NCBI RefSeq assembly: GCF_004571135.1 | Contig: NZ_SPSB01000001.1 | Location: forward strand, 62,001 to 126,000 | DNA from: Algoriphagus kandeliae | Lineage (GTDB): Bacteria > Bacteroidota > Bacteroidia > Cytophagales > Cyclobacteriaceae | Direction of reading: 5' to 3' | Length of the DNA: 64,000 bases | Shown: in pieces, positions 41,993 through 50,697 of the stretch | Numbering within the stretch: the stretch's first letter is position 1 | How the letters are laid out: each line of letters starts with the position of its first letter | Position numbers and translations under genes: made by a program | The notes under the pieces: generated by a model | The model's input: only the letters and a program-made list of their open reading frames with translations | Told to the model about the DNA's origin: nothing | The model's database searches: none

Positions 41993-43375
41993 ATGAAATT
42001 GAAAGAAATTCACTCTAAAATAAGGTTAAGGTTCAACCGTTTGAAGTACTTCTTTGTCTTGGTGTTCTTTGCCATAGCATGCCAAGCACCGCAGAAAGAA
42101 GTTACTGAGACTCCTCCAGCTGTTAAAAAAGTTTCCATAGCAGAAATTGAGGAGGGAATCAAAGCATTTATAGCAGAAAAAACCAAAGAGAACGACGGTG
42201 TATTTCCTGTAAAAGATGAAGAACATGACCTCAAAATGAAGTTGGTTCGAGTTCACACGGAATACCTTTCAAACCTTGGTCCGGAGCGCCATTTTGCCTG
42301 TGTAGATTTGGTTGATGAAAGCGGAGATGTCTATGATGTGGATTTTTTTATGGAAGGACAACCAGGACAGATGACTGTTACTCAAACGACAGTTCATAAG
42401 TTAAATGGGAAACCTTTTTATTCATGGAAACAAAATAAGGATGATAAAACCTGGTATAGGGTTCCTTTAGAGCAATCTTCCAATCAGCTTTTAGGGATTG
42501 TGGAAGGTGCGGATTCTTTTGAGTTTTATTACCGAGTTCAGGTTCCAAATCTTTCTGGAAAAGCTAAAATGTGGATTCCTGTGGCTGTTTCTGATCATTA
42601 TCAAACTGTCCAAGTTTTGGACATGAAATTAGCCGGTATAACTCAAGAAATTGAGGATACTAAGTTTGGGAATCAATTCATTTATATGGAATTGGGTCCT
42701 GAGGACAGTGGGAAAGAAGTACTAGTTACCTATTCAGTGGAAAGAAGAGAAAAAGGACCTTATGAGGCACCTGCTCCAGATCCGGATTTATACTTAGTAT
42801 CCAATCGCCTGATGCCTATAGGAGGGAGATTTGAAGAAATTGCCGAAGAAGTTTTAGGTCCAAAAATTAATGATTCTCATTTAATGCAAGCAAGAGCATT
42901 GTACGATTACATTATCGATAACATGCGCTATATGAAGTTTGGGGATTATGGGAATGGAGATTCTAATTATGCTTGTGATTCCAAAACCGGAAATTGCTCG
43001 GAATTTCATTCGTTCTTTATTTCATTGGCTCGTTCCGTCGGAATTCCAGCGAGATTTGCAATTGGGGCTTCAATTCCCTCAGATAGAGATGAAGGAGGAA
43101 TAGATGGATACCATTGTTGGGCAGAATTTTATGCAGAGGGCAAGTGGTGGCCTGTTGATATTTCTGAGGCTAATAAATACACGGCTTTAGCTACTTATTA
43201 TTTTGGAAGACATCCAGCTAACCGAATTGAGTTGAGTAGGGGAAGAGATTTGGAGGTGTACCCAGGACCTGAGTCAGGTCCTATAAATTTTATCGCTTTT
43301 CCATATTTGGAAATAGATGGGAAAGAAGTGGAAGCTAACTCCAGTTTCTCTTTTTTGAGAAAGTCGAAAAGTTGA
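41993..43375 (+). CDS. transglutaminase-domain lipoprotein
   Basis: A 460-residue lipoprotein from ATG 41993 with a long basic N-region (MKLKEIHSKIRLRFNRLKYF) and lipobox FAIAC (Cys30). Residues 40-170 have no named domain, 175-255 look like an Ig/beta-sandwich module, and the C-terminal third is a transglutaminase-like fold with the catalytic triad Cys335 (GNCSEF), His374 (GYHCWAEFY) and Asp389 (WPVDISEAN). These proteins are usually proteases or protein-modifying enzymes of the periplasm or cell surface. Followed by a terminator. A TAnnTTTG box sits directly before the start codon. Confidence 0.87.
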   Translation: MKLKEIHSKIRLRFNRLKYFFVLVFFAIACQAPQKEVTETPPAVKKVSIAEIEEGIKAFIAEKTKENDGVFPVKDEEHDLKMKLVRVHTEYLSNLGPERHFACVDLVDESGDVYDVDFFMEGQPGQMTVTQTTVHKLNGKPFYSWKQNKDDKTWYRVPLEQSSNQLLGIVEGADSFEFYYRVQVPNLSGKAKMWIPVAVSDHYQTVQVLDMKLAGITQEIEDTKFGNQFIYMELGPEDSGKEVLVTYSVERREKGPYEAPAPDPDLYLVSNRLMPIGGRFEEIAEEVLGPKINDSHLMQARALYDYIIDNMRYMKFGDYGNGDSNYACDSKTGNCSEFHSFFISLARSVGIPARFAIGASIPSDRDEGGIDGYHCWAEFYAEGKWWPVDISEANKYTALATYYFGRHPANRIELSRGRDLEVYPGPESGPINFIAFPYLEIDGKEVEANSSFSFLRKSKS

Positions 43376-43388
43376 TTGAGCATGAAAC

Positions 43389-43419
43389 AAAAAGAGGCTC
43401 CGAATGGGGCCTCTTTTTT
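43389..43419. terminator. bidirectional intrinsic terminator
   Basis: Stem AAAAAGAGGCTCC (43389-43401) with GGGGCCTCTTTTT (from 43406), one mismatch, loop GAAT, with A and T tracts on both sides. It separates the convergent stops at 43375 and 43422. Confidence 0.85.
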
Positions 43420-43421
43420 AT

Positions 43422-43637
43422 TTAGGAATTTGTGGTATCAGCTGGATGCTCACTATCAGCTGGATGTTCAGAAGGGTGTTCACTGCTGTCAGAAGGATGT
43501 TCTGATGGATGTTCGCTGCTTTGCTCAGTTTCGGTCTCATTTGCCCCTTCCTTTTTTCCTCCGCAGGAAGTAAAAGTGACAGCACTCAAGAAACTAAAGG
43601 CGAGAATTAGGGATAGAAATGATTTTGCTTTTTTCAT
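43422..43637 (-). CDS. small lipoprotein with EHP repeats
   Basis: A 71-residue lipoprotein. The signal MKKAKSFLSLILAFSFLSAV ends in the lipobox TFTSC (Cys25), followed by GGKKEG. The mature C-terminal half is five EHP units (variants of SEHPSEHPSDSSEHP) in an acidic Ser/Asp background; no folded domain is expected. The His/Glu/Asp repeat could bind divalent metal at the membrane surface (inference). Its antisense strand also has an open frame, but the signal peptide and lipobox show that this is the coding strand. Convergent with the transglutaminase gene across a shared terminator. Confidence 0.78.
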   Translation of the reverse strand: MKKAKSFLSLILAFSFLSAVTFTSCGGKKEGANETETEQSSEHPSEHPSDSSEHPSEHPADSEHPADTTNS

Positions 43638-43714
43638 AATGAGGTCTTTTTTAAGGTGATAGGATAAAGTTAACCTGATTTGTTTTAAATATCCAACTTC
43701 TATAATTGGCTGTA

Positions 43715-44290
43715 TTATCGAAGAAGGTTTTTGACTATTTCACGCTTTACAATAACGATCAAAAACCATGAAATCCATGCAGCAAGAACACCTACTAATG
43801 CGCCAACCAATAAATCAAGTGGATAATGCACACCTAGGTAAATTCTCGTATAACTCACAAAAAATGCATACAAATAAAGCCATCCAAAACCTTTGAGTTT
43901 CCCTTTCATTTTGAAATTCAAAAAAGTGGTCATCCCAAATGTATTGGCTGCATGGGAAGATGCAAATCCATATAGCCCGCCACAGCGCCCATAAGTATGA
44001 ATCAATCCATCCCATCGAGGATCATGACAAGGACGAAGTCGCTCAAAATAGGGTTTCATCAAAGTGGATGTTGCTTGATCTGCCAGAAGGATGGTCAAAG
44101 CAACTCCACCGAAAACCCACCAACTGTTCTTGGGATCGTATTTGTAGATTTTGTAGATCAAAAATGCAAATAGGGGAACCCAGGTAATGGTTTTGGTGGA
44201 TTGATCCACAATCGGATCAAACCATTCCCAATGATGGGAATTCAAAAAAATAAAAAGCTGCTCATCAAGGTGAACAAGAAATTCGATCAT
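43715..44290 (-). CDS. PAP2-family membrane phosphatase
   Basis: A 191-residue protein with about five transmembrane helices and the three PAP2 motifs: KPYFERLRP (Lys79, Arg86-Pro87), SSHA (111-114) and SYTRIYLGVHYPLD (Arg149, His155, Asp159). All catalytic residues are present. Such enzymes dephosphorylate undecaprenyl diphosphate, lipid phosphates or phosphatidylglycerol phosphate. Its ATG overlaps the hemF stop by four bases, so it is the second gene of a hemF operon, a link with no obvious functional basis. Confidence 0.92.
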   Translation of the reverse strand: MIEFLVHLDEQLFIFLNSHHWEWFDPIVDQSTKTITWVPLFAFLIYKIYKYDPKNSWWVFGGVALTILLADQATSTLMKPYFERLRPCHDPRWDGLIHTYGRCGGLYGFASSHAANTFGMTTFLNFKMKGKLKGFGWLYLYAFFVSYTRIYLGVHYPLDLLVGALVGVLAAWISWFLIVIVKREIVKNLLR

Positions 44291-45198
44291 GATTGAAAAT
44301 TTAGCCAGTCAATATTCTTTTTCAAATGGGAAAGGGTAAACTCCTCCTGACTTCCCATTTCAGCTTGATACATATAGGTCCACTCTGCCTGTGGTGGCAT
44401 ACTCATGAGGATACTTTCCGTACGGCCATTGGTATCTAAGCCAAATTTGGTGCCTGCATCCCAAACCAAATTAAACTCTACATAGCGTCCTCTTCGCAAG
44501 TTTTGCCAAGCCTTTTCATTTGCTCCAAATGGAATTTTTGAATTTTTAGTCATAAAATATCCATAGACTGCTGGAAAGAGTCTTCCTATTGCCAGGCTGA
44601 ATTGTAAAATATCTTCAAAATGAGCATCATTTTTTCCAGAAAGCCTGTCATAAAAGATTCCACCCACACCTCTTGTTTCGTCCCGATGCTTCAGGAAAAA
44701 ATAGTCATCTGCCCAAGTTTTGAATTTTGTGTAGTACTCTGGGTCGAATTTGTCACAAGTTTCTTTTACCCTTTGATGGAAGTAGCGAGCGTCTTCTGGT
44801 ACAATGTAGTGTGGAGTGAGATCAATTCCTCCTCCAAACCAATGAACCCCATTTTCCATTTCAAAATACCGAATATTCATATGGATGATCGGCACCATAG
44901 GGCTATGAGGGTGCAATACGATTGAGACACCTGTTGCAAAGAAGTCAGCCTTTTCTAAACCAAGCTTGGTAAGGATTTTTTCAGGCGTTGGGCCATGAAC
45001 AGCCGAAAAGGCAACTCCTCCTTTTTCAATGATTGCTCCATTTTCAAAAATTCGGGTTCTACCTCCTCCGCCTTCAGGTCTTTCCCATTTATCTTCCCGA
45101 AACTTACCCTTTCCGTCATATTTTTCCAGTTCGGAGCAGATATAATCCTGCATTCCCTGGTAGATTTCCGCTATCTCAGATTTATTTTTTCGTGACAT
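44287..45198 (-). CDS. hemF: oxygen-dependent coproporphyrinogen III oxidase
   Basis: A 303-residue cytoplasmic enzyme that decarboxylates two propionates of coproporphyrinogen III using O2 to give protoporphyrinogen IX, in heme synthesis. The start ATG 45198 is preferred over a TTG at 45228. Family signatures are GGGGRTRIFENG with KGGVAFSAVHG (residues about 43-70), GGGIDLTPHY, the block KPYD-like YFFLKHRDETRG and EFNLVWDAGTKFGL. Length is normal. The need for O2 fits an aerobic organism. Stop overlaps the PAP2 gene by four bases; upstream is the Omp85 gene, eight bases away. Confidence 0.96.
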   Translation of the reverse strand: MSRKNKSEIAEIYQGMQDYICSELEKYDGKGKFREDKWERPEGGGGRTRIFENGAIIEKGGVAFSAVHGPTPEKILTKLGLEKADFFATGVSIVLHPHSPMVPIIHMNIRYFEMENGVHWFGGGIDLTPHYIVPEDARYFHQRVKETCDKFDPEYYTKFKTWADDYFFLKHRDETRGVGGIFYDRLSGKNDAHFEDILQFSLAIGRLFPAVYGYFMTKNSKIPFGANEKAWQNLRRGRYVEFNLVWDAGTKFGLDTNGRTESILMSMPPQAEWTYMYQAEMGSQEEFTLSHLKKNIDWLNFQS

Positions 45199-45205
45199 GT
45201 TGAGG

Positions 45206-47629
45206 TTAAAATGGATATCCAATACCAAAGTTCAGAACAGTTTGCCCTTTGATACCAAATGGTCTATTAAATGAAATATTATCCAGCACCCATCGCTCTC
45301 CTTCAGGTTCTGATGGGTCGATGGCTTTGGTAGCAAGGTCTAGTCGGATGACGAGAAAATCAAAGTCCATACGGAGCCCAATCCCTGTGCCTACTGCCAA
45401 TTCCTTGTAAAAACGATCAAATCTAAAATCTGCGCCTGGTCTCGTTTGATCTACTCCAATCACCCATGAGTTACCGATATCAATGAATAAGGCCATATCA
45501 AAATACCCATACAAGTTTCTTCGATATTCTAGCATGGATTCGATGATCATTTCAGAAGGTTGCTCAAATGGGTAATCATATTTGCCCCCTTCACCCTGGC
45601 TGGGCTGAAAACTTCCTGGTCCTAATCGTCTCGCTTGCCAAGCTCGAATGCTTGTTCCCCCACCGGCGAAGAAATATTTTTCATAAGGTAAAATTCCACT
45701 ACTGACCCCATAGGGTTGGGCAATTCCAAAATTCAAGCGATAAGCAAGCGTTTGTTTTCTATCTAAAGGATAATATCGACGAAAATCAGTCTGTAATTTC
45801 AGCCATTGGAAATTTGCGAATTCAGTGTTTTCATTAATGTTTTCTGTGTTTGTGAAATTGAGGAGAGTTCCTCCACTTTCTACAAAAAGTCTTAAAAGAG
45901 AAGATGGTCTGCTCTGGAAATCACCATAACGGTTGAAATTAATAATTGCCTGTCCAGAAACACTGCTCACATAGGAGGGAAGAAAGGACCAAATGAGGTT
46001 ATTTCCTTGATTGGCAAGATCAAGGAGGATTTGTCCAAATTCTGGAGTAATTCGAGGTGTTCTGATATAATTGATATCAGCTAGGTTGATTGTAAACTGC
46101 TGCCGATTACTCAAAGTAGACCATGTGTAAGAGAGTAATCCATTGATACCCTGACGGGTGTATTCCGGTCGATTTGTGTAATTGTAGCCAATTTGAGTCC
46201 TTGTATTTGGATTATATCTCCCAAATTTTTCGAGAGTCCTATTTCCTCCAAAAGGAATTAAGAATCTTGGGTAAATCACGGAACCTGAAACTCCCAATTC
46301 TCTACTTTGGTAAACACCTTGATTGGTTGCTGAGGCAACACCTTCCAAACCTGCTCTGAAATTAAATTCAAGAATTTCTCCTCCTCTGAAGAAATTTCGG
46401 TTTCTAAGTGAAGTACTAAAGAATGGCCCCGGAAGCTGTTCGGTGATACTCAAACCAACCTGGTTTGTCAATTGATATTTTTGGGCAGGTTGAGTAAAAA
46501 TGTTTGCAGTCAGAGAATTTCCGAGGGTATCAAATGTGATATTCACAAACCGAAATAGGTCCAGGTTGCTCAACTGCTTTTGACTCTCAATGACAATATT
46601 TCGATTGTATTCTTCTCCTTTTTTAAAGAGGACTCGGGAGGCAAGGATTTTTTCTGAATACCGATCTCTATAAAAATTGAAATCAATGCCTTTTAATTCC
46701 CTGTTTACTTGTCTGTCCGCAAATTCATTGGAAGGTGGGTTTACTCGGAAATTGATTTTGTCAACGGTATAAACTCGATGCTTTTCTGCGAAAGTCGGTT
46801 TTTGAAAACGCTGCTCAATCTGTACTTTTTTATTGACTGAATCTGTGTATACGTAATACTCGAGATAGCTCTTAGAAAACATGTAAAAGCCATTATTCTT
46901 GAGTAGTTCTTCAACTCGATTTCGTTCTGAAATGATATCATTTTGGGAATAGGTCTTCCCTGCATTCAAGAAACTTTTGGAGCTATTTCGATTGAGAAGA
47001 TTTCTAATGCCTTCATTGTCTGTTCGGGAATAAACAGAATCAATCTTGTAAGGACTTCCTTCTGTTACCCGATAGGTTACATAAGCTTTTTTACCCTTGG
47101 TTTTTACTTCATAATCCAGCCTTGAATCAAAAAACCCATTGTTTTGAAGAAAACCTGATAAGTTTTTGATACTTCGGTCAATTAATGAAGAGTCAAGTAG
47201 GGCTACGGGATTTCCTGTCCGCATCAAACCATTTCCAAATTCCGCTTTATGATTGAGAGACTCGATTCGGGATTCAATTTTATCCGACTTTTTCAACAGT
47301 TTCCGATCATCTCCAAGAGAATCAAGTTGGGCTTTGATTTCTTCTAATTCCAGTTCCTTTTCGGTAATCTTCCTCGCGACACGAGCACTGTCAAAAAACG
47401 ATTTACCTACCCGATAAATACTGACACCAGGAGAAACATTAAGCAAAGGGACACGAAAATTGGTTTCAGGTTGAATCAAGCCTGCTAAAGCCTCCTCATC
47501 AGCTCTTTCGACTCCTTCAAGGTTATTTTCGAAAAGTGCATATTCTCCCTCCTTCAAATTTTTGGTCAGTGAGCAGGCTTGAATAAATCCAAGCAGCGAA
47601 AGAAAAAGTATATATTTGGTGAACCTCAA
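45206..47629 (-). CDS. BamA/TamA-family (Omp85) outer-membrane protein
   Basis: A protein of about 807 residues. No ATG or GTG is available at the 5' end; the TTG at 47629 gives a short signal peptide with lipobox FIQAC (RFTKYILFLSLLGFIQAC), while a TTG at 47659 would add ten residues. After a coiled-coil region (about 70-110, rich in Glu and Leu) come POTRA-like segments and the C-terminal barrel with RNRNFFRGGE, GGGTSIRAW (the conserved Omp85 motif, as FAGGGTSIRAWQ) and the terminal strand TVLNFGIGYPF. It probably assembles or exports outer-membrane proteins. The neighbour TrmH gene starts 19 bp away on the other strand. Confidence 0.85.
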   Translation of the reverse strand: MRFTKYILFLSLLGFIQACSLTKNLKEGEYALFENNLEGVERADEEALAGLIQPETNFRVPLLNVSPGVSIYRVGKSFFDSARVARKITEKELELEEIKAQLDSLGDDRKLLKKSDKIESRIESLNHKAEFGNGLMRTGNPVALLDSSLIDRSIKNLSGFLQNNGFFDSRLDYEVKTKGKKAYVTYRVTEGSPYKIDSVYSRTDNEGIRNLLNRNSSKSFLNAGKTYSQNDIISERNRVEELLKNNGFYMFSKSYLEYYVYTDSVNKKVQIEQRFQKPTFAEKHRVYTVDKINFRVNPPSNEFADRQVNRELKGIDFNFYRDRYSEKILASRVLFKKGEEYNRNIVIESQKQLSNLDLFRFVNITFDTLGNSLTANIFTQPAQKYQLTNQVGLSITEQLPGPFFSTSLRNRNFFRGGEILEFNFRAGLEGVASATNQGVYQSRELGVSGSVIYPRFLIPFGGNRTLEKFGRYNPNTRTQIGYNYTNRPEYTRQGINGLLSYTWSTLSNRQQFTINLADINYIRTPRITPEFGQILLDLANQGNNLIWSFLPSYVSSVSGQAIINFNRYGDFQSRPSSLLRLFVESGGTLLNFTNTENINENTEFANFQWLKLQTDFRRYYPLDRKQTLAYRLNFGIAQPYGVSSGILPYEKYFFAGGGTSIRAWQARRLGPGSFQPSQGEGGKYDYPFEQPSEMIIESMLEYRRNLYGYFDMALFIDIGNSWVIGVDQTRPGADFRFDRFYKELAVGTGIGLRMDFDFLVIRLDLATKAIDPSEPEGERWVLDNISFNRPFGIKGQTVLNFGIGYPF

Positions 47630-47648
47630 GACGGATAAATCGAACGGA

Positions 47649-48401
47649 ATGCTTAGCAAAAATACAGTTAAGTTTATAAAATCCTTACATCAAAAGAAAT
47701 ACCGAAATTCTTCTCAACGCTTCTTTGTCGAAGGAGAAAAAAGTGTGTTGGAGGTATTGAATTCTAATTTTTTGACTGAAACGCTTTTTGCCACAGATCA
47801 ATTTCTTGAAAAGCATGAGAGATTCCTTCTCAAACTAGATTTAGAAGTTCAGGAAGTCACTCAGAAGCAACTGGAAAGTATGGGGTCCTATCAGAGCAAT
47901 GATATGGCTTTGGCTTTGGTGAAAATGAAAGAAAATCTTCCGATTAGACCAGAAGAAGAAGAGTGGATGATCGCATTGGACGATGTTCGGGATCCTGGAA
48001 ATCTCGGTACCATCATTCGTATCGCTGATTGGTATGGAATTCGAAAACTGCTCTTCTCTTCTCAAACGGCTGATTTCTATAACCCTAAAGTTATCCAAGC
48101 GAGTATGGGTTCATTTTGCAGGATAGATTTTAGCTATGGAGATTTGCTTTCTTGGCTGGAAAAGTACCAAGGTCCAGTTTATGGAGCATTTATGGATGGT
48201 GAAAATGTTCATGGATTTCAGAAAATCCAACCTGGAGTTTTGGTCATGGGAAATGAATCTAACGGGGTATCAAAAGCGATAGAGAATCGAGTGAGTCAAA
48301 AGCTGGCGATTCCTTCTTTTGGTCAGGCAGAGTCTTTAAATGTTGCTATTGCAACTGCGATTTTGTGTGATAATCTAAAAAGGCTGGAGAATTACGCATG
48401 A
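47649..48401 (+). CDS. TrmH-family (SpoU) RNA 2'-O-methyltransferase
   Basis: A 250-residue SPOUT methyltransferase from ATG 47649. An N-terminal substrate-binding domain (about 1-90, with FFVEGEKSVLEVL) precedes the knotted catalytic domain: motif 1 DVRDPGNLGTIIRIADW, motif 2 LVMGNESNGVS and motif 3 IPSFGQAESLNVAIATAIL, all intact. It methylates ribose 2'-OH in tRNA or 23S rRNA; the exact target is not decided. It overlaps the SBF transporter gene by four bases (ATGA). Its first codons lie only 19 bp from the divergent Omp85 start, so the promoters of the two genes must overlap coding sequence. Confidence 0.92.
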   Translation: MLSKNTVKFIKSLHQKKYRNSSQRFFVEGEKSVLEVLNSNFLTETLFATDQFLEKHERFLLKLDLEVQEVTQKQLESMGSYQSNDMALALVKMKENLPIRPEEEEWMIALDDVRDPGNLGTIIRIADWYGIRKLLFSSQTADFYNPKVIQASMGSFCRIDFSYGDLLSWLEKYQGPVYGAFMDGENVHGFQKIQPGVLVMGNESNGVSKAIENRVSQKLAIPSFGQAESLNVAIATAILCDNLKRLENYA

Positions 48402-49399
48402 GCAAAATCCAAACCCTTCTAAAGAAAGTCGGCTTCAACAATTTCCTTCTGGGCTTAATGCTGGCGATATTTCTAGCTTGGCTTTTTCCTGAGATAGGAA
48501 GTTCTCAAGGACCTGTCAGCTGGAAGCCTTTTATCAATACTGGGATTGCCTTGCTTTTCTTTTTTTACGGAGTCAAATTGGATCCTCAGCAGTTGAAATC
48601 AGGCTTGTCCAATTGGAAACTTCATCTAGTTATTCAAGTATTCACTTTTTTGATTTTTCCTGTTTTTGTTTACTTTCTTCTTCAATTTTTACCTTGGATA
48701 GGTGATGATTTTAAATTAGGAATCAGTTATTTATCTGCTCTCCCTTCAACTGTTAGTGCATCAGTGGTGATGGTTAATATTGCAGGGGGAAATATTCCAG
48801 CGGCCATATTCAATGCGAGTATTTCCAGCCTCTTGGGAGTGGTCATTACGCCGGCTTGGATGGGAGTCTTGGCTGAAGGAATGGGGCAAGGTGAGGTTGA
48901 CTTTTTGCCAACTTTTTTGGACTTAACGATTAAAGTGATCATTCCTGTCATTTTGGGAATTTTACTTCATGGGTTGATTTATCCTTTGATCAAATCTCAC
49001 CTAGCCAAACTGAAATACTTGGATCAGTCTGTAATCATGTTGATTGTTTTCACTGCTTTTTCGGACTCCTTTTTCCAAAAGGTATTTACTCCCTATTCCC
49101 TTTGGACCTTGATACAAATCGCATTGACCATGTTAGGACTTTTTATATTGATCTGGTTAGCTATTTCATTGGTTAGTCGGTTTTTTGGATTTTCCCTGGC
49201 CGATCGGATTACAGCTTTGTTTTGTGGGTCAAAAAAATCACTGGTACATGGAGTTGTCATTGGAAAGGTGATTTTCCCGGACCCAGCTTTATTGGGGCTG
49301 ATTTTGCTTCCGGTGATGTTGTACCATTTTCAGCAGTTGATATTAGGGTCGATTTTGGCAGAGCGCTTTAGTAAGAAAAATAAGGATCGATTTGGTTAA
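48398..49399 (+). CDS. bile acid:sodium symporter-family transporter (YfeH-like)
   Basis: A 333-residue integral membrane protein with about ten transmembrane helices of the SBF-like family (PF13593): AIFLAWLFPEIG at the start, WKPFINTGIALLFFFYGVKLDP, the crossed-helix motif YLSALPSTVSASVVMVNIAGG and AALFC-like ITALFCGSKKSLVHGV. Members are thought to export or import organic anions with Na+. Substrate unknown. Translation is coupled to TrmH by an ATGA overlap, though no functional link is obvious. Confidence 0.9.
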   Translation: MSKIQTLLKKVGFNNFLLGLMLAIFLAWLFPEIGSSQGPVSWKPFINTGIALLFFFYGVKLDPQQLKSGLSNWKLHLVIQVFTFLIFPVFVYFLLQFLPWIGDDFKLGISYLSALPSTVSASVVMVNIAGGNIPAAIFNASISSLLGVVITPAWMGVLAEGMGQGEVDFLPTFLDLTIKVIIPVILGILLHGLIYPLIKSHLAKLKYLDQSVIMLIVFTAFSDSFFQKVFTPYSLWTLIQIALTMLGLFILIWLAISLVSRFFGFSLADRITALFCGSKKSLVHGVVIGKVIFPDPALLGLILLPVMLYHFQQLILGSILAERFSKKNKDRFG

Positions 49400-49448
49400 A
49401 TCTCCTGAGATTTAGAACTTTAATAATGCCGCCAAAGTAAATGCAAAC

Positions 49449-50294
49449 ATGAAAGCTCTTAAATTAACCTTACTTTCAACTTTTTTCTTTCTTTTTCTGA
49501 TTCAGAGTCCACTCATAGCTCAGGATAAGGTGGATGTTTTGATTTTAAATAATGGAGAAACTAAAGAAGGAAAAGTAACAGGGATTACGGATTCGATAAT
49601 TAAGTTTAGGTATGTGGGAGAGGATTTTGATTATGAAATTCAAAAATCGGATGTTGCCCAAATAAAATTTGCAAGTGGTCGAATTGAGAGTTTTGGATCC
49701 AATCCTTCGAAAGTTCCAACTGATGGAAGTCATGCGGGTAGCCACCCGGATAGGCATAACAAGATTGCCGTGTTACCTTTCGCTATCATCACCAATGATG
49801 CTGGATTGACGGTTGATGAATTAAGGAATTTTACTCAAAATCAGGCGGCAAATACCGTACGGAATGAATATAAAACGTTGACACTTCAAGATCCTTTGAC
49901 CACTAATGCAATTTTGGCTAAGGCGGGAATCAATCAAGATAATATGGACTCCTATACTCCAGCAGAATTAGCAGAACTTCTAGAGGTAGAGTTCGTGATT
50001 TTTGGAGCAGTCAAAGTAACCACTAAGGGTGCGGTTTCTAGTACTTATGGTTCTTCAAGTTATAATCAAAAATCTAACAGCTCCTCAAAGAAGGGGACTA
50101 TTTTCAGTAGTAGTTCTTCTACCACGACCATTGAATACGATACCATGGTTGATTTGAGGATGTTTAATGACCGCGGGGATAATCTTTATAGTAATTCTAG
50201 ACATGCTTTCGGGACTGGAACTGAAGCCTATAAAGGAAGTGTGGATTATATGCTAAGAAGAACGCCTTTTGGCTCAAAATATGGAAAAAAGTAA
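49449..50294 (+). CDS. secreted protein with TolB/CsgG-like N-terminal fold
   Basis: A 281-residue exported protein with signal peptide cleaved near PLIAQ (about residue 25). A first small domain (27-75: VDVLILNNGETKEGKVTGI ... IQKSDVAQIKF) looks like an SH3-like beta unit. After a His-rich linker (DGSHAGSHPDRHNK) follows KIAVLPFAIITNDAG, the usual opening of TolB_N/CsgG-like nucleotide-exchange-fold domains, then a Ser-rich insertion (around 195-220, SSKKGTIFSSSSSTTT). I cannot name a function. It is monocistronic, ending at a strong terminator. Confidence 0.75.
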   Translation: MKALKLTLLSTFFFLFLIQSPLIAQDKVDVLILNNGETKEGKVTGITDSIIKFRYVGEDFDYEIQKSDVAQIKFASGRIESFGSNPSKVPTDGSHAGSHPDRHNKIAVLPFAIITNDAGLTVDELRNFTQNQAANTVRNEYKTLTLQDPLTTNAILAKAGINQDNMDSYTPAELAELLEVEFVIFGAVKVTTKGAVSSTYGSSSYNQKSNSSSKKGTIFSSSSSTTTIEYDTMVDLRMFNDRGDNLYSNSRHAFGTGTEAYKGSVDYMLRRTPFGSKYGKK

Positions 50295-50310
50295 AAATAG
50301 GTTTTGAATC

Positions 50311-50344
50311 AAAAAGAGCCTGTAATTAGTTACAGGCTCTTTTT
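50311..50344. terminator. bidirectional intrinsic terminator
   Basis: A 15-base perfect stem AAAAAGAGCCTGTAA (50311-50325) / TTACAGGCTCTTTTT (50330-50344), loop TTAG. It separates the convergent stops at 50294 and 50345. Confidence 0.93.
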
Positions 50345-50605
50345 TTATAGATGACTTTCAGCCAATTTATTCACTAGCTCAAGATATTGATTAGCGGCTT
50401 CTTCTTTGGAAAGGCCCTTAAAATTCAACCAGGCATTGTACTTTGCAGCGGCTTTAAAATCAAAACCTCCAGGTCTTTCAGTTTCATTATCGCCTTCGGT
50501 AGCTTGCTTATATAGACCATAAAGTTTTAGCAAATCTTCATTGCTAGGTCTACTTGTGAATTTTTTGGTGAGGGCTACTGCTTCCTCGAGGGTGTTTGCT
50601 TTCAT
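50345..50605 (-). CDS. acyl-CoA-binding protein (ACBP)
   Basis: An 86-residue four-helix ACBP, an acyl-CoA carrier better known from eukaryotes. The family features are present: LLKLYGLYKQATEGD (helix 2, with the Tyr/Lys that contact CoA), RPGGFDFKAAAKYNAW and FKGLSKEEAANQY. The protein is complete. Some Bacteroidota and proteobacteria have it; it would buffer long-chain acyl-CoA for lipid or beta-oxidation metabolism. It lies downstream of the citrate synthase gene on the same strand, with a terminator between them, so it probably has its own promoter. Confidence 0.92.
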   Translation of the reverse strand: MKANTLEEAVALTKKFTSRPSNEDLLKLYGLYKQATEGDNETERPGGFDFKAAAKYNAWLNFKGLSKEEAANQYLELVNKLAESHL

Positions 50606-50651
50606 TTTTTTAGTTGGATTAGTAAAGGGTCTGTCAAAGATAATGCATAAA

Positions 50652-50678
50652 AAAGACCAACCTTTTGGGTTGGTCTTT
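50652..50678 (-). terminator. intrinsic terminator of gltA
   Basis: Stem AAAGACCAACC (50652-50662) / GGTTGGTCTTT (50668-50678) with a 5-base loop; on the minus strand it is followed by T-rich sequence, 20 bases after the gltA stop. Confidence 0.9.
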
Positions 50679-50697
50679 GATCTGAATCAAATAATAA

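Noticed and set aside
43432-43659. Open frame of 75 codons antisense to the EHP-repeat lipoprotein, rich in Cys/Ser
   Set aside because: It is a mirror of the repetitive coding strand; the minus-strand frame has a signal peptide and lipobox, this one has neither.
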